Of a stretch of DNA of 5,270 bases, positions 1 through 5,270 are shown piece by piece. Source of the stretch: an uncultured Actinomycetes bacterium (GTDB lineage: Bacteria > Actinomycetota > Actinomycetes > S36-B12); the NCBI GenBank assembly GCA_903848435.1, contig CAINGG010000222.1, positions 1 through 5,270 on the forward strand. The letters are read 5' to 3'. Both the position numbers and the translations under genes were made by a program. The number at the start of each line of letters is the position of its first letter. Position 1 is the first letter of the stretch. The notes beneath the pieces are model-generated. The model was not told the origin of the DNA. It saw only the letters and a program-made list of their open reading frames with translations, and did no database searches.

Positions 1-878
1 CCGCCAACCTCGGCATCGCCCTGAGCAAGTTCGTCGCCTTCGCCTTCACCGGCTCGTCGTCGATGCTGTCCGAGGCGATCCACTCGGTCGCCGACTCGGC
101 CAACCAGGTGCTCCTGCTCGTCGGTCGCAAGCGGTCGCAAAAGCCCCCCGATGCCCGGCATCCCTTCGGCTACGGTCGCCGCCGCTACGTCTATGCCTTC
201 GTCGTGTCGATCGTGCTCTTCCTCATCGGCGGGCTGTTCTCCCTCTACGAGGGGCTGCACAAGTTCCAGCACCCCGAGGACCTCACCGACGCCTGGATCG
301 CCTTCGTCGTGCTCGGCATCGCGATCGTGCTCGAGGCCTTCTCCTTCCGCACCGCGCTTCGCGAGGCCAATCGCTCCCGCGGCCGTCGCTCCCTGCCGGC
401 CTATGTCCGCGACGCGCGGCAGCCCGAGCTCCCGGTGATCCTGCTGGAAGACCTCGGCGCCCTGTGCGGACTGGTATTCGCCCTCATCGGCGTCAGCCTT
501 GCGGTGGTGACCGGCGATGGCCGCTGGGACGGCGTGGGTGCCATGGCGGTGGGCACCCTCCTGGTGGTCATCGCCGTCTTCCTCGCCTTCGAGATGGCCG
601 CCATGCTCGTGGGCGAGTCAGCGCTCCCCGAGGAGGAGGCGCGTATTCGCGCGGCGCTGGAGCAGAGCCCGCTCGTGACGCGGGTCATCCACGTGCGCAC
701 GCTCCACGTCGGCCCCGATGCGCTGCTCGTCGGTGCCAAGATCGCGATACGCGACAGCGCGACAGGTGCCGACATCGCCGCCGGCATCGACGACGCGGAG
801 GCTCGCATCAGGGCAGCGGTGCCCTCGGCGGAATACGTCTTCCTCGAGCCGGACCTCGATCGTCAGCTGCCCGGATAG
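1..878 (+). CDS. Cation diffusion facilitator (CDF) family metal transporter, 5'-truncated by the window edge
   Basis: This is an inner-membrane divalent cation/proton antiporter, probably exporting Zn2+ or a similar metal. The reading frame is open from base 3, so 291 residues are visible; family members are about 300, so only some 15-30 N-terminal residues are missing. TM2 carries the metal-binding HxxxD signature (HSVAD, visible His27 and Asp31). The cytosolic loop has the conserved PPDARHPFGYG motif before TM3. Further hydrophobic segments lie near visible residues 63-83, 96-116, 143-168 and 178-200. A soluble C-terminal domain of about 80 residues (208-288) fits the CDF dimerisation domain. 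TM5 shows LLEDLGAL (Glu149, Asp150) rather than a plain HxxxD or DxxxD, which I associate with the ZnT9-like branch, from memory. The gene ends at TAG 876-878, inside the 3' end of the convergent lpqB. The metal specificity cannot be read from the sequence. Confidence 0.93.
   Translation, partial: ANLGIALSKFVAFAFTGSSSMLSEAIHSVADSANQVLLLVGRKRSQKPPDARHPFGYGRRRYVYAFVVSIVLFLIGGLFSLYEGLHKFQHPEDLTDAWIAFVVLGIAIVLEAFSFRTALREANRSRGRRSLPAYVRDARQPELPVILLEDLGALCGLVFALIGVSLAVVTGDGRWDGVGAMAVGTLLVVIAVFLAFEMAAMLVGESALPEEEARIRAALEQSPLVTRVIHVRTLHVGPDALLVGAKIAIRDSATGADIAAGIDDAEARIRAAVPSAEYVFLEPDLDRQLPG
810..825 (-). terminator. Candidate hairpin downstream of lpqB, inside the CDF coding region (weak)
   Basis: A perfect 6-base inverted repeat, AGGGCA (810-815) and TGCCCT (820-825), with a 4-base loop. 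It begins 37 bases past the lpqB stop on the minus strand. There is no U-tract after it in that direction, so it could at most be a U-less terminator or an mRNA 3'-end stabiliser. Chance occurrence within CDF codons is the main alternative. Confidence 0.18.
863..878. other. 16-base tail-to-tail overlap of lpqB and the CDF transporter gene
   Basis: The lpqB stop (TCA on the plus strand, 863-865) lies inside the CDF gene, and the CDF stop TAG (876-878) lies inside lpqB. Both proteins end naturally for their families, so the overlap is real gene packing and not an extended spurious frame. It leaves no intergenic space for a conventional terminator between two converging transcripts. Confidence 0.9.
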
Positions 879-2554
879 GCCGGGCTTCCGCCAAAGCCGA
901 GTGCCACCCAGGGCCCACCGGCGTAGGAGTAGATCTGCCCATCCGCCGACGCGGCGAGGGGTGGGAAGCCGGGCGCCGCGGTGACGCGCAGGGGATCGGC
1001 CGGCGCGCCCAGGGAACGCACCGTCGCGCGCGCGAGGTCGATCTCGTAGACCTGCGGGGTGCCGGCACCCTCGGAACCCAGGGCGAGCAGGCGATCGTCC
1101 TCGGCCCACGCCACGTCGATGACGCTGGTCAGGCGGTCGTCGACGCGCACGGGCGTCTGGACGCGAGCGACACCTTCGCGGAGCACGACCACCGCCATCA
1201 TGACGAAGGTGCGGGGTCCGCGGCGGACGATGAGGGCGATGCGCGTGCCGTCGCGGCTCACCGACACCGACTCGACACGCATCTTTGGCGAGAGTCCGTC
1301 GACGGGAATGGTGTAGACGGTCCCGTCGACCCGCGCTTGCTTCAATTCCTGGTCAGGGCTGACGACCCACGCCGCGGTGCCGCGCCCGAACGACGGGCGA
1401 GATTGGCCGGGCTCGGAGATGAGGTCGACCGACGCCGCTCCGGGGCGCGTGTCGGCCGCCCACAGCGCACCCTGGTCATTGAGCCCTGCGATCCGAGACC
1501 CGTCGAGGGTGACCGCGATGCCCTGAAGGGGCGGGACGCCGGCCCCCGCGCCCCCCGGCACGCTCAGTGGCACGGCCCCGCTGATCTGCACGACGCGCCC
1601 GTTTCGCTCGGCATAGGGCGCGGCGTTCGTGGGCATCGCATTGGGATCGAAGCCGGGCCAGGCGTCCTCGGGCTGCGGATTCGGCACACCCGGCACCGGC
1701 AGGACCTGGCCGCCGGCGCGCAGGTCGATGGCGAGCACCCCCGGCACCTGGCCGAGCGTCCACGCGATCTGAGCGGACAGGGCGCGGCGGGTGGCATCGC
1801 CCATGAGTCGCACGGAGGCATCGAGGTCGACGACCGCCACTCCTTCCTCGACCGGGACGGCATTGACCGCGAGCCCCGCTCCATCGGGCAGCGCGGTGCG
1901 CACGGCGGGGGCGAGCCAGTCGGTCGGCCCGGATGCGAGGGCCTGCATCAACGCGGTGGCCAGGCCAGCACCCGCGGCCGGGATCAGGCGTGTGTCCGGC
2001 ACCAGCGTGGTGAAGTCGGGGTCCAGGAAGTACACGTCGTACGAGCGAAACGCGCGGTCGATGTCGGACCGGGCCAGGAAGAGTCCCGGCGGCGGGTTGG
2101 CGATCCGCCACTGCCCCTCGACGTAGTCAAGGGTGAAGGACTCGCTGAGGATGCGCCCCGGCCCGGAGACCTGGAAGCGGCCGTCGGCGGTGATCGACCC
2201 CGCCTGCGTGGCGGTCATGTCGACGGTCGCCGGGCCGTTGGCGGCGAGGTTGGGCACGCCGTCGTAGACGCGAGTGCCGGCCGAGGGGTCCCAGGATGCT
2301 GCGGCCTGCGCGGTGAGGTACTGCCGCGCGACGGCGTGATCGTCCTCGAATGATGCCGATGCCTCGATGAAGCCCGACACGATCTGCGTCGGCGTCATAT
2401 CGGGGGAGGGGGGACGCACGATGACGCGGATGACCTGATCGGACTGACCGTCCGGGACCTCCGGTCCCTGCTGGATGGGCCCCGAGGTCGGGATCGCTGC
2501 GCACCCGGCCAGCACGAGGGGCGCCGCCGCGAGCGCCAGCCACGGGGCCCTCAT
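863..2554 (-). CDS. lpqB: MtrAB-associated lipoprotein LpqB
   Basis: LpqB is the lipoprotein partner of the MtrB-MtrA system, anchored on the outer face of the cytoplasmic membrane. In mycobacteria it is reported to interact with the MtrB sensor region and affect MtrA phosphorylation. The 563-residue product starts with a short signal peptide and a lipobox LAGC (residues 15-18, lipidated Cys18), followed by AIPTSGPIQQG, typical of LpqB. An N-terminal LpqB region (about 40-160) precedes a GerMN-like domain (about 165-285). The C-terminal half, about 330-563, has repeated WxxD/DGxxIA-type strands expected of the LpqB beta-propeller. Mycobacterial LpqB is of similar size (about 580). The ATG overlaps the mtrB stop (ATGA, 2551-2554) and has GGAAGA 6 bases upstream, so the start is well supported. 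The 3' end overlaps the convergent CDF gene by 16 bases. No frameshift is seen. Confidence 0.95.
   Translation of the reverse strand: MRAPWLALAAAPLVLAGCAAIPTSGPIQQGPEVPDGQSDQVIRVIVRPPSPDMTPTQIVSGFIEASASFEDDHAVARQYLTAQAAASWDPSAGTRVYDGVPNLAANGPATVDMTATQAGSITADGRFQVSGPGRILSESFTLDYVEGQWRIANPPPGLFLARSDIDRAFRSYDVYFLDPDFTTLVPDTRLIPAAGAGLATALMQALASGPTDWLAPAVRTALPDGAGLAVNAVPVEEGVAVVDLDASVRLMGDATRRALSAQIAWTLGQVPGVLAIDLRAGGQVLPVPGVPNPQPEDAWPGFDPNAMPTNAAPYAERNGRVVQISGAVPLSVPGGAGAGVPPLQGIAVTLDGSRIAGLNDQGALWAADTRPGAASVDLISEPGQSRPSFGRGTAAWVVSPDQELKQARVDGTVYTIPVDGLSPKMRVESVSVSRDGTRIALIVRRGPRTFVMMAVVVLREGVARVQTPVRVDDRLTSVIDVAWAEDDRLLALGSEGAGTPQVYEIDLARATVRSLGAPADPLRVTAAPGFPPLAASADGQIYSYAGGPWVALGFGGSPAYPGS
869..885 (+). 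terminator. Candidate hairpin at the CDF stop codon (weak)
   Basis: A perfect 6-base inverted repeat, GCCCGG (869-874) and CCGGGC (880-885), with a 5-base loop containing most of the TAG stop. It is positioned to act on CDF transcripts, but only two T follow it and no U-tract is present. An alternative shorter stem, GGCTT/AAGCC (883-887/894-898), would compete. In DNA this GC-rich such stems arise often by chance. Confidence 0.22.
2551..2554 (-). other. mtrB/lpqB ATGA stop-start overlap
   Basis: The minus strand reads ATGA: the lpqB ATG (2552-2554) overlaps the mtrB TGA (2551-2553). It is identical in form to the mtrA/mtrB junction, so all three gene products are likely made from one transcript in coupled amounts. 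Confidence 0.9.
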
Positions 2555-4197
2555 CGCGCGTCTTCCAATACGACCTCGTCGGCCGGCGTCTCCGCGTCGG
2601 TGTCCAGATCGCCGGGAAGCGGCAGTGGCGAGGTGTCGAGGATGACGTCGGCGCGACGAGGCAGCGTGAGTCGAAAGCAGGCGCCCGCGCCGGGCTCACC
2701 CCAGGCGTCGAGCACACCCGCGTGCAGCCGGGCGTCCTCGAGGGCGATCGCCAGACCGAGCCCCGTGCCGCCGGTCTGGCGAGCCCGGGCCGGATCAGCG
2801 CGCCAGAAGCGGTCGAAGACGTGCTCGATCTGGTCGCCTTGCAGGCCAACACCGTGATCACGCACCGTCACCGCTACGGCATCGTCGTCTCCCGCGAGCG
2901 TGATGTCGATCGGCGCGCCCTCGCCGTGCTCGACGGCGTTATCGAGCAGATTGCGCAGCACCCGCTCGATGCGCCGTGGATCGCACTCGACGGTGAGCGG
3001 AGACGTGCGCGTCGCGACGGAGATCTCGGTGGCCCGGCGGTCGGCGAGCGGGCGCACTCCCTCGACAGCGCGCGCGACAAGGACCTCCAGGTCGACCACC
3101 TCAAGGTCGAGGACGGCGGCGCCTGCGTCGTAGCGGGAGATCTCGAGCAGGTCGGTCAGAAGGTTCTCGAACCGGTCGAGCTGGGTCTGCAGGAGCTCGG
3201 CTGCCCGGGCCGTTGGCTGGTCGAATCGATCACGGGACTCGAAGAGCACATCGGCTGCCATGCGAATCGTCGTCAACGGGGTGCGCAGCTCGTGCGAGAC
3301 GTCCGACACGAAGCGCTGCTGGACCGCTGACAGGTTCTCGAGCCGGTGAATCTGGTCCTCGAGGCTCGCCGCCATCTCGTTGAACGACGTGGCGAGGCGG
3401 GCAAGGTCGTCCTCGCCGCGCACGCGCATGCGCTCGCTGAGGTGCCCCTCGGAGAACTGCTCGGCCGTACGCGCGGCCGAGCGCACCGGGGCGACCACCT
3501 GCCGGGTCACGATGAGCGCGACCGCTCCGAGCAGCAGGACGAGCAGGATGCCGGTGCCGACGACGGCGCTGCGCACCAGGTCGAGCGTGCTCGACTGCTC
3601 GGTCAGGGGAAACAGGTAGTACAGCTCGTAGGCACCGATGCTGGAGATGCTGAGTGGTGCACCGACCACGATGCCGGGCACGGCGCGACCGTCCAGATAG
3701 CGGATCTCGGTGTAGGTCCACGACTGCCGACCCGACGCGGTGACCGCCTCGCGCAATGCCGGCGGCACGCTCTCGTCTGACACCAGGTTGGTGCCGCGCT
3801 CCGGGGCTGCTGGGCCCTCGACGTCGTCGGCGAGGAGGAGGACGTCGTACTGCGGGGGCGATCCGGCCCGCGTGGCCAGCGAGGCGACGATCGTGTCGAC
3901 GATGCTCGACGGTGACGCAGTCGAGCCGCCGGTGTCGGCCGCGCTCGACAGGCGCTGGGCGTCCGAGAGGCCGGCGCTCGCCTCGGTGATCGCCGTGCGC
4001 TCGGCCGATTCCAACAGGCCGGTGGTGATGCGCGAGAGCAGCAGCAGGCCGAGCAGGCCAACGACGATCAGAGACAGAACCAGGGTCGTCACGGTGACCC
4101 GCAGGAGCAGGGATTGCCGCCAGACGCGGGTCAGTCGGGGCCTGGTGCGTGCCGTCCGAGTCCGCGGGTCGGGCGGGCTCGTCGGGCCGGCGGTCAT
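2551..4197 (-). CDS. mtrB: Sensor histidine kinase MtrB
   Basis: MtrB is the membrane sensor kinase that phosphorylates MtrA. The 548-residue product has a basic Pro/Arg/Thr-rich cytosolic N-terminus (1-28), TM1 (about 29-54), an extracytoplasmic sensor region (about 56-208, no cysteine), TM2 (about 212-232) and a HAMP domain (about 229-282). The HisKA H-box SHELRTP places the phospho-accepting His at 302. The ATPase domain has the N-box RNLLDNAVEH (Asn416, Asn420), G1 DHGVGL (Asp447), F-box FDRFWRAD (461-468) and G2 GGTGLGL (476-482), so the kinase looks intact. An acidic tail follows (517-548). M. tuberculosis MtrB is 567 residues. The frame stays open to an ATG at 4392, but the start at 4197 is chosen: it overlaps the mtrA stop as ATGA, and the extra 65 residues are low-complexity sequence antiparallel to nothing recognisable and lying over mtrA. 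Confidence 0.96.
   Translation of the reverse strand: MTAGPTSPPDPRTRTARTRPRLTRVWRQSLLLRVTVTTLVLSLIVVGLLGLLLLSRITTGLLESAERTAITEASAGLSDAQRLSSAADTGGSTASPSSIVDTIVASLATRAGSPPQYDVLLLADDVEGPAAPERGTNLVSDESVPPALREAVTASGRQSWTYTEIRYLDGRAVPGIVVGAPLSISSIGAYELYYLFPLTEQSSTLDLVRSAVVGTGILLVLLLGAVALIVTRQVVAPVRSAARTAEQFSEGHLSERMRVRGEDDLARLATSFNEMAASLEDQIHRLENLSAVQQRFVSDVSHELRTPLTTIRMAADVLFESRDRFDQPTARAAELLQTQLDRFENLLTDLLEISRYDAGAAVLDLEVVDLEVLVARAVEGVRPLADRRATEISVATRTSPLTVECDPRRIERVLRNLLDNAVEHGEGAPIDITLAGDDDAVAVTVRDHGVGLQGDQIEHVFDRFWRADPARARQTGGTGLGLAIALEDARLHAGVLDAWGEPGAGACFRLTLPRRADVILDTSPLPLPGDLDTDAETPADEVVLEDAR
2561..2566 (-). promoter_or_regulatory. Ribosome-binding site of lpqB
   Basis: GGAAGA on the minus strand, 6 bases before the lpqB ATG and inside the final codons of mtrB. 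It is the best Shine-Dalgarno-like match in the window and suggests lpqB can also initiate independently of mtrB termination. Confidence 0.6.
4194..4197 (-). other. mtrA/mtrB ATGA stop-start overlap
   Basis: The minus strand reads ATGA, with the mtrB ATG (4195-4197) sharing bases with the mtrA TGA (4194-4196). This is the classic 4-base overlap of co-translated partners and is the main reason for choosing the 548-residue MtrB start. Confidence 0.9.
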
Positions 4198-4880
4198 GGC
4201 GGTCCGGCCTTGTATCCCACGCCGCGCACGGTCAGCACGATCTGCGGATGCTCCGGATCGTGCTCGATCTTTGCGCGCAGGCGCTGCACGTGGACGTTGA
4301 CCAGGCGCGTGTCTGCCGCATGGCGATAGCCCCACACCTCCTGGAGGAGCACCTCGCGCGTGAAGACCTGCCATGGCTTGCGCGCGAGGCACACGAGCAG
4401 GTCGAACTCCAGCGGCGTCAGTGAGATAGGCGCATTGCCGCGACGCACCGAGTGACCCGCGACGTCGATGGTCAGGTCGCCGATCTCGAGTGTGCCCACG
4501 CCCGGGTCATCGGTGCGTCGAATGCGCGCCCGCAGCCGCGCGACGAGCTCCTTGGGCTTGAAGGGCTTCACGACGTAGTCGTCGGCACCGGATTCGAGGC
4601 CGAGGACGACGTCAACGGTGTCGTTGCGCGCCGTGAGCATGACGATGGGCACGCCCGATTCGGCCCGGATCGCCCGGCAGACATCGACGCCATCCATGCC
4701 GGGCAGCATGAGGTCGAGCAGCACGACGTCCGGGCGACTGTCTCGGAAGGCATCGAGGGCCAGGGCGCCGTCGGTGCAGAAGGTGGCATCGAAGCCCTCG
4801 CCGCGCAGGACGATGCCGAGCATCTCCGCCAGCGCGACGTCGTCGTCGACGACCAGGACCCTGCCTCTCATGTCGCCCAT
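4194..4880 (-). CDS. mtrA: OmpR/PhoB-family response regulator MtrA
   Basis: MtrA is a DNA-binding response regulator, essential in M. tuberculosis, that controls cell-wall, division and replication-linked genes. The 228-residue product matches the mycobacterial length exactly. The receiver domain (about 7-120) has the acidic pocket Asp12-Asp14, phosphoacceptor Asp56 (LLDLMLPGMDG), Thr83, Tyr102 and Lys105 (KPF). The C-terminal winged helix (about 130-228) has ISLTPLEFDLL, VFTREVLL, WGYRH and the recognition-helix region DTRLVNVHVQRLRAKIE, ending VRGVGYKAGPP. The start MGDMRGR lines up with mycobacterial MDTMRQR, so the ATG at 4878-4880 is preferred over the in-frame ATG at 4869-4871; the frame also stays open upstream across the protease gene, which is spurious. 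The start is 4 bases after the stop of the upstream protease gene and the stop overlaps mtrB, indicating translational coupling on both sides. Autoregulation is possible but no promoter is seen. Confidence 0.97.
   Translation of the reverse strand: MGDMRGRVLVVDDDVALAEMLGIVLRGEGFDATFCTDGALALDAFRDSRPDVVLLDLMLPGMDGVDVCRAIRAESGVPIVMLTARNDTVDVVLGLESGADDYVVKPFKPKELVARLRARIRRTDDPGVGTLEIGDLTIDVAGHSVRRGNAPISLTPLEFDLLVCLARKPWQVFTREVLLQEVWGYRHAADTRLVNVHVQRLRAKIEHDPEHPQIVLTVRGVGYKAGPP
4208..4211 (-). promoter_or_regulatory. Weak ribosome-binding site of mtrB
   Basis: AAGG on the minus strand lies 10 bases before the mtrB ATG, within the last codons of mtrA; a GGAC nearer the start (4202-4205) is an alternative. 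Neither is strong, consistent with mtrB depending on translational coupling through the ATGA overlap. Confidence 0.35.
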
Positions 4881-4884
4881 GGTG

Positions 4885-5270
4885 TCACCCCAGGACCAGG
4901 AATGCCGCTCCTGCCAGGTTGTTGACCGCATGGGCCACGATCGGGGCACCCAGGCCACGGGTTTGCCAGCGCAGCACGCCGAGGATCGCGCCGCTGGCCA
5001 GGAGGATCGGGATCCGGGTCGGCTCGAGGTGGAACAGGCTGAAGGCGACGGTGGTGATGACGATGACCCAGCCCGTCGAGATGCCGCGCTTGCGCAGGGC
5101 GTTATATCCCAGCCCCCGGAAGGCGAGTTCCTCGACGATGGGGGCTGCGATGCCGACCAAGAGCGCGAAGACGGCGACGACGATGAAGGGACTCTCGGCC
5201 TGGAGCTCCTCGCCAACCTCGGCAGCGGCCGAGTTGAGGTCGGGGATGAGGGCTTGCAGGCCCAGGGCGA
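4885..5270 (-). CDS. CPBP-family intramembrane metalloprotease (Abi/CAAX protease-like), 5'-truncated by the window edge
   Basis: This is a polytopic membrane protein of the CPBP (CaaX protease and bacteriocin-processing/Abi) family, which includes Rce1-type glutamic intramembrane proteases. The 127 C-terminal residues visible contain all the family's motifs: EExxxR (EELAFRG, visible Glu46, Glu47, Arg51), FxxxH (FSLFH, Phe76, His80) and HxxxN (HAVNN, His113, Asn117). Each motif is in or beside a hydrophobic segment (about 27-45, 66-80, 86-99, 105-127), as expected for an active site within the membrane. The catalytic residues therefore look intact. The start lies beyond the right edge. A TTG at 5158-5160 is in frame but would cut off a preceding hydrophobic helix and is not the start. 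The stop TGA (4885-4887) is 4 bases from mtrA, and the mtrA ribosome-binding site lies over its last codons. The substrate is unknown. Confidence 0.9.
   Translation of the reverse strand, partial: ALGLQALIPDLNSAAAEVGEELQAESPFIVVAVFALLVGIAAPIVEELAFRGLGYNALRKRGISTGWVIVITTVAFSLFHLEPTRIPILLASGAILGVLRWQTRGLGAPIVAHAVNNLAGAAFLVLG
4886..4891 (-). promoter_or_regulatory. Probable ribosome-binding site of mtrA inside the protease stop region
   Basis: On the minus strand GGGGTG precedes the mtrA ATG, with GGGG ending 7 bases before it. The GGGG is the final Leu-Gly codon region of the protease gene and the TG belongs to its TGA stop, so ribosomes finishing the protease would terminate on top of the mtrA initiation site. 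This is a weak match to a canonical GGAGG site and fits coupled re-initiation. Confidence 0.5.

Noticed and set aside
464..2353. A 629-codon open frame on the plus strand antisense to lpqB.
   Set aside because: Its product is Arg/Gly/His-rich low-complexity sequence with no domain, and it overlaps two confidently identified genes. Long antisense frames are expected where G/C-ending codons suppress stops.
3082..3108. A short tandem DLEVVDLEV repeat in MtrB (residues 364-372).
   Set aside because: This stretch after the HisKA helices commonly has repeated acidic and hydrophobic residues; the DNA copies are short and diverged, with no sign of recent duplication.
2722..3780. Two plus-strand open frames antisense to mtrB (202 and 144 codons).
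   Set aside because: They lie opposite the conserved kinase domains, show no recognisable motifs and have no convincing ribosome-binding site; they are shadows of mtrB codons.
4883..4890. GTGTCACC at the mtrA start as a possible MtrA autoregulatory box.
   Set aside because: It only loosely resembles the GTCACA-type motif reported for mycobacterial MtrA, there is one copy instead of a direct repeat, and the bases are already explained by the protease stop codon and the mtrA ribosome-binding site.
1..5270. A search for mobile elements, CRISPR arrays, tRNA genes, attachment sites or a base-composition shift suggesting transfer.
   Set aside because: None is visible. GC-rich codon use is even throughout, all five genes belong to recognised families, and there is no non-coding gap longer than 4 bases that could hold an RNA gene or array.

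Overview
The window is very GC-rich, has strong G/C preference at third codon positions, and is essentially all coding. It carries the actinobacterial two-component module mtrA-mtrB-lpqB, so the source is an actinomycete (Actinomycetota). A Micrococcales-type genome is a plausible guess, but genus and species cannot be read from the sequence.

Layout: on the plus strand, 1-878 is the 3' part of a cation diffusion facilitator (CDF) metal transporter whose start lies left of the window. Everything else is on the minus strand, read from right to left: the 3' part of a CPBP-family (Abi/CAAX-type) membrane protease (4885-5270, start outside), the response regulator mtrA (4194-4880), the sensor histidine kinase mtrB (2551-4197) and the lipoprotein gene lpqB (863-2554). 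The protease stop and the mtrA start are 4 bases apart. mtrA/mtrB and mtrB/lpqB each share an ATGA stop/start overlap. lpqB then runs tail-to-tail into the CDF gene with a 16-base overlap. The longest non-coding stretch is 4 bases, and there are no RNA genes, mobile elements or CRISPR arrays.

How the genes work together: MtrB is a two-transmembrane sensor kinase expected to phosphorylate MtrA on Asp56. LpqB is the partner lipoprotein on the outer face of the membrane, known from mycobacterial work to influence MtrB/MtrA signalling in cell-wall homeostasis and division. The protease is placed to be co-transcribed and translationally coupled with mtrA, which suggests but does not prove a functional link. 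The CDF exporter is unrelated in function and marks where the conserved block ends.

I see no clearly new biological system. The points most worth checking are the protease-mtrA junction, the convergent overlap with small hairpins on both sides, the departure from the usual gene order after lpqB, and the variant metal site in the CDF protein.
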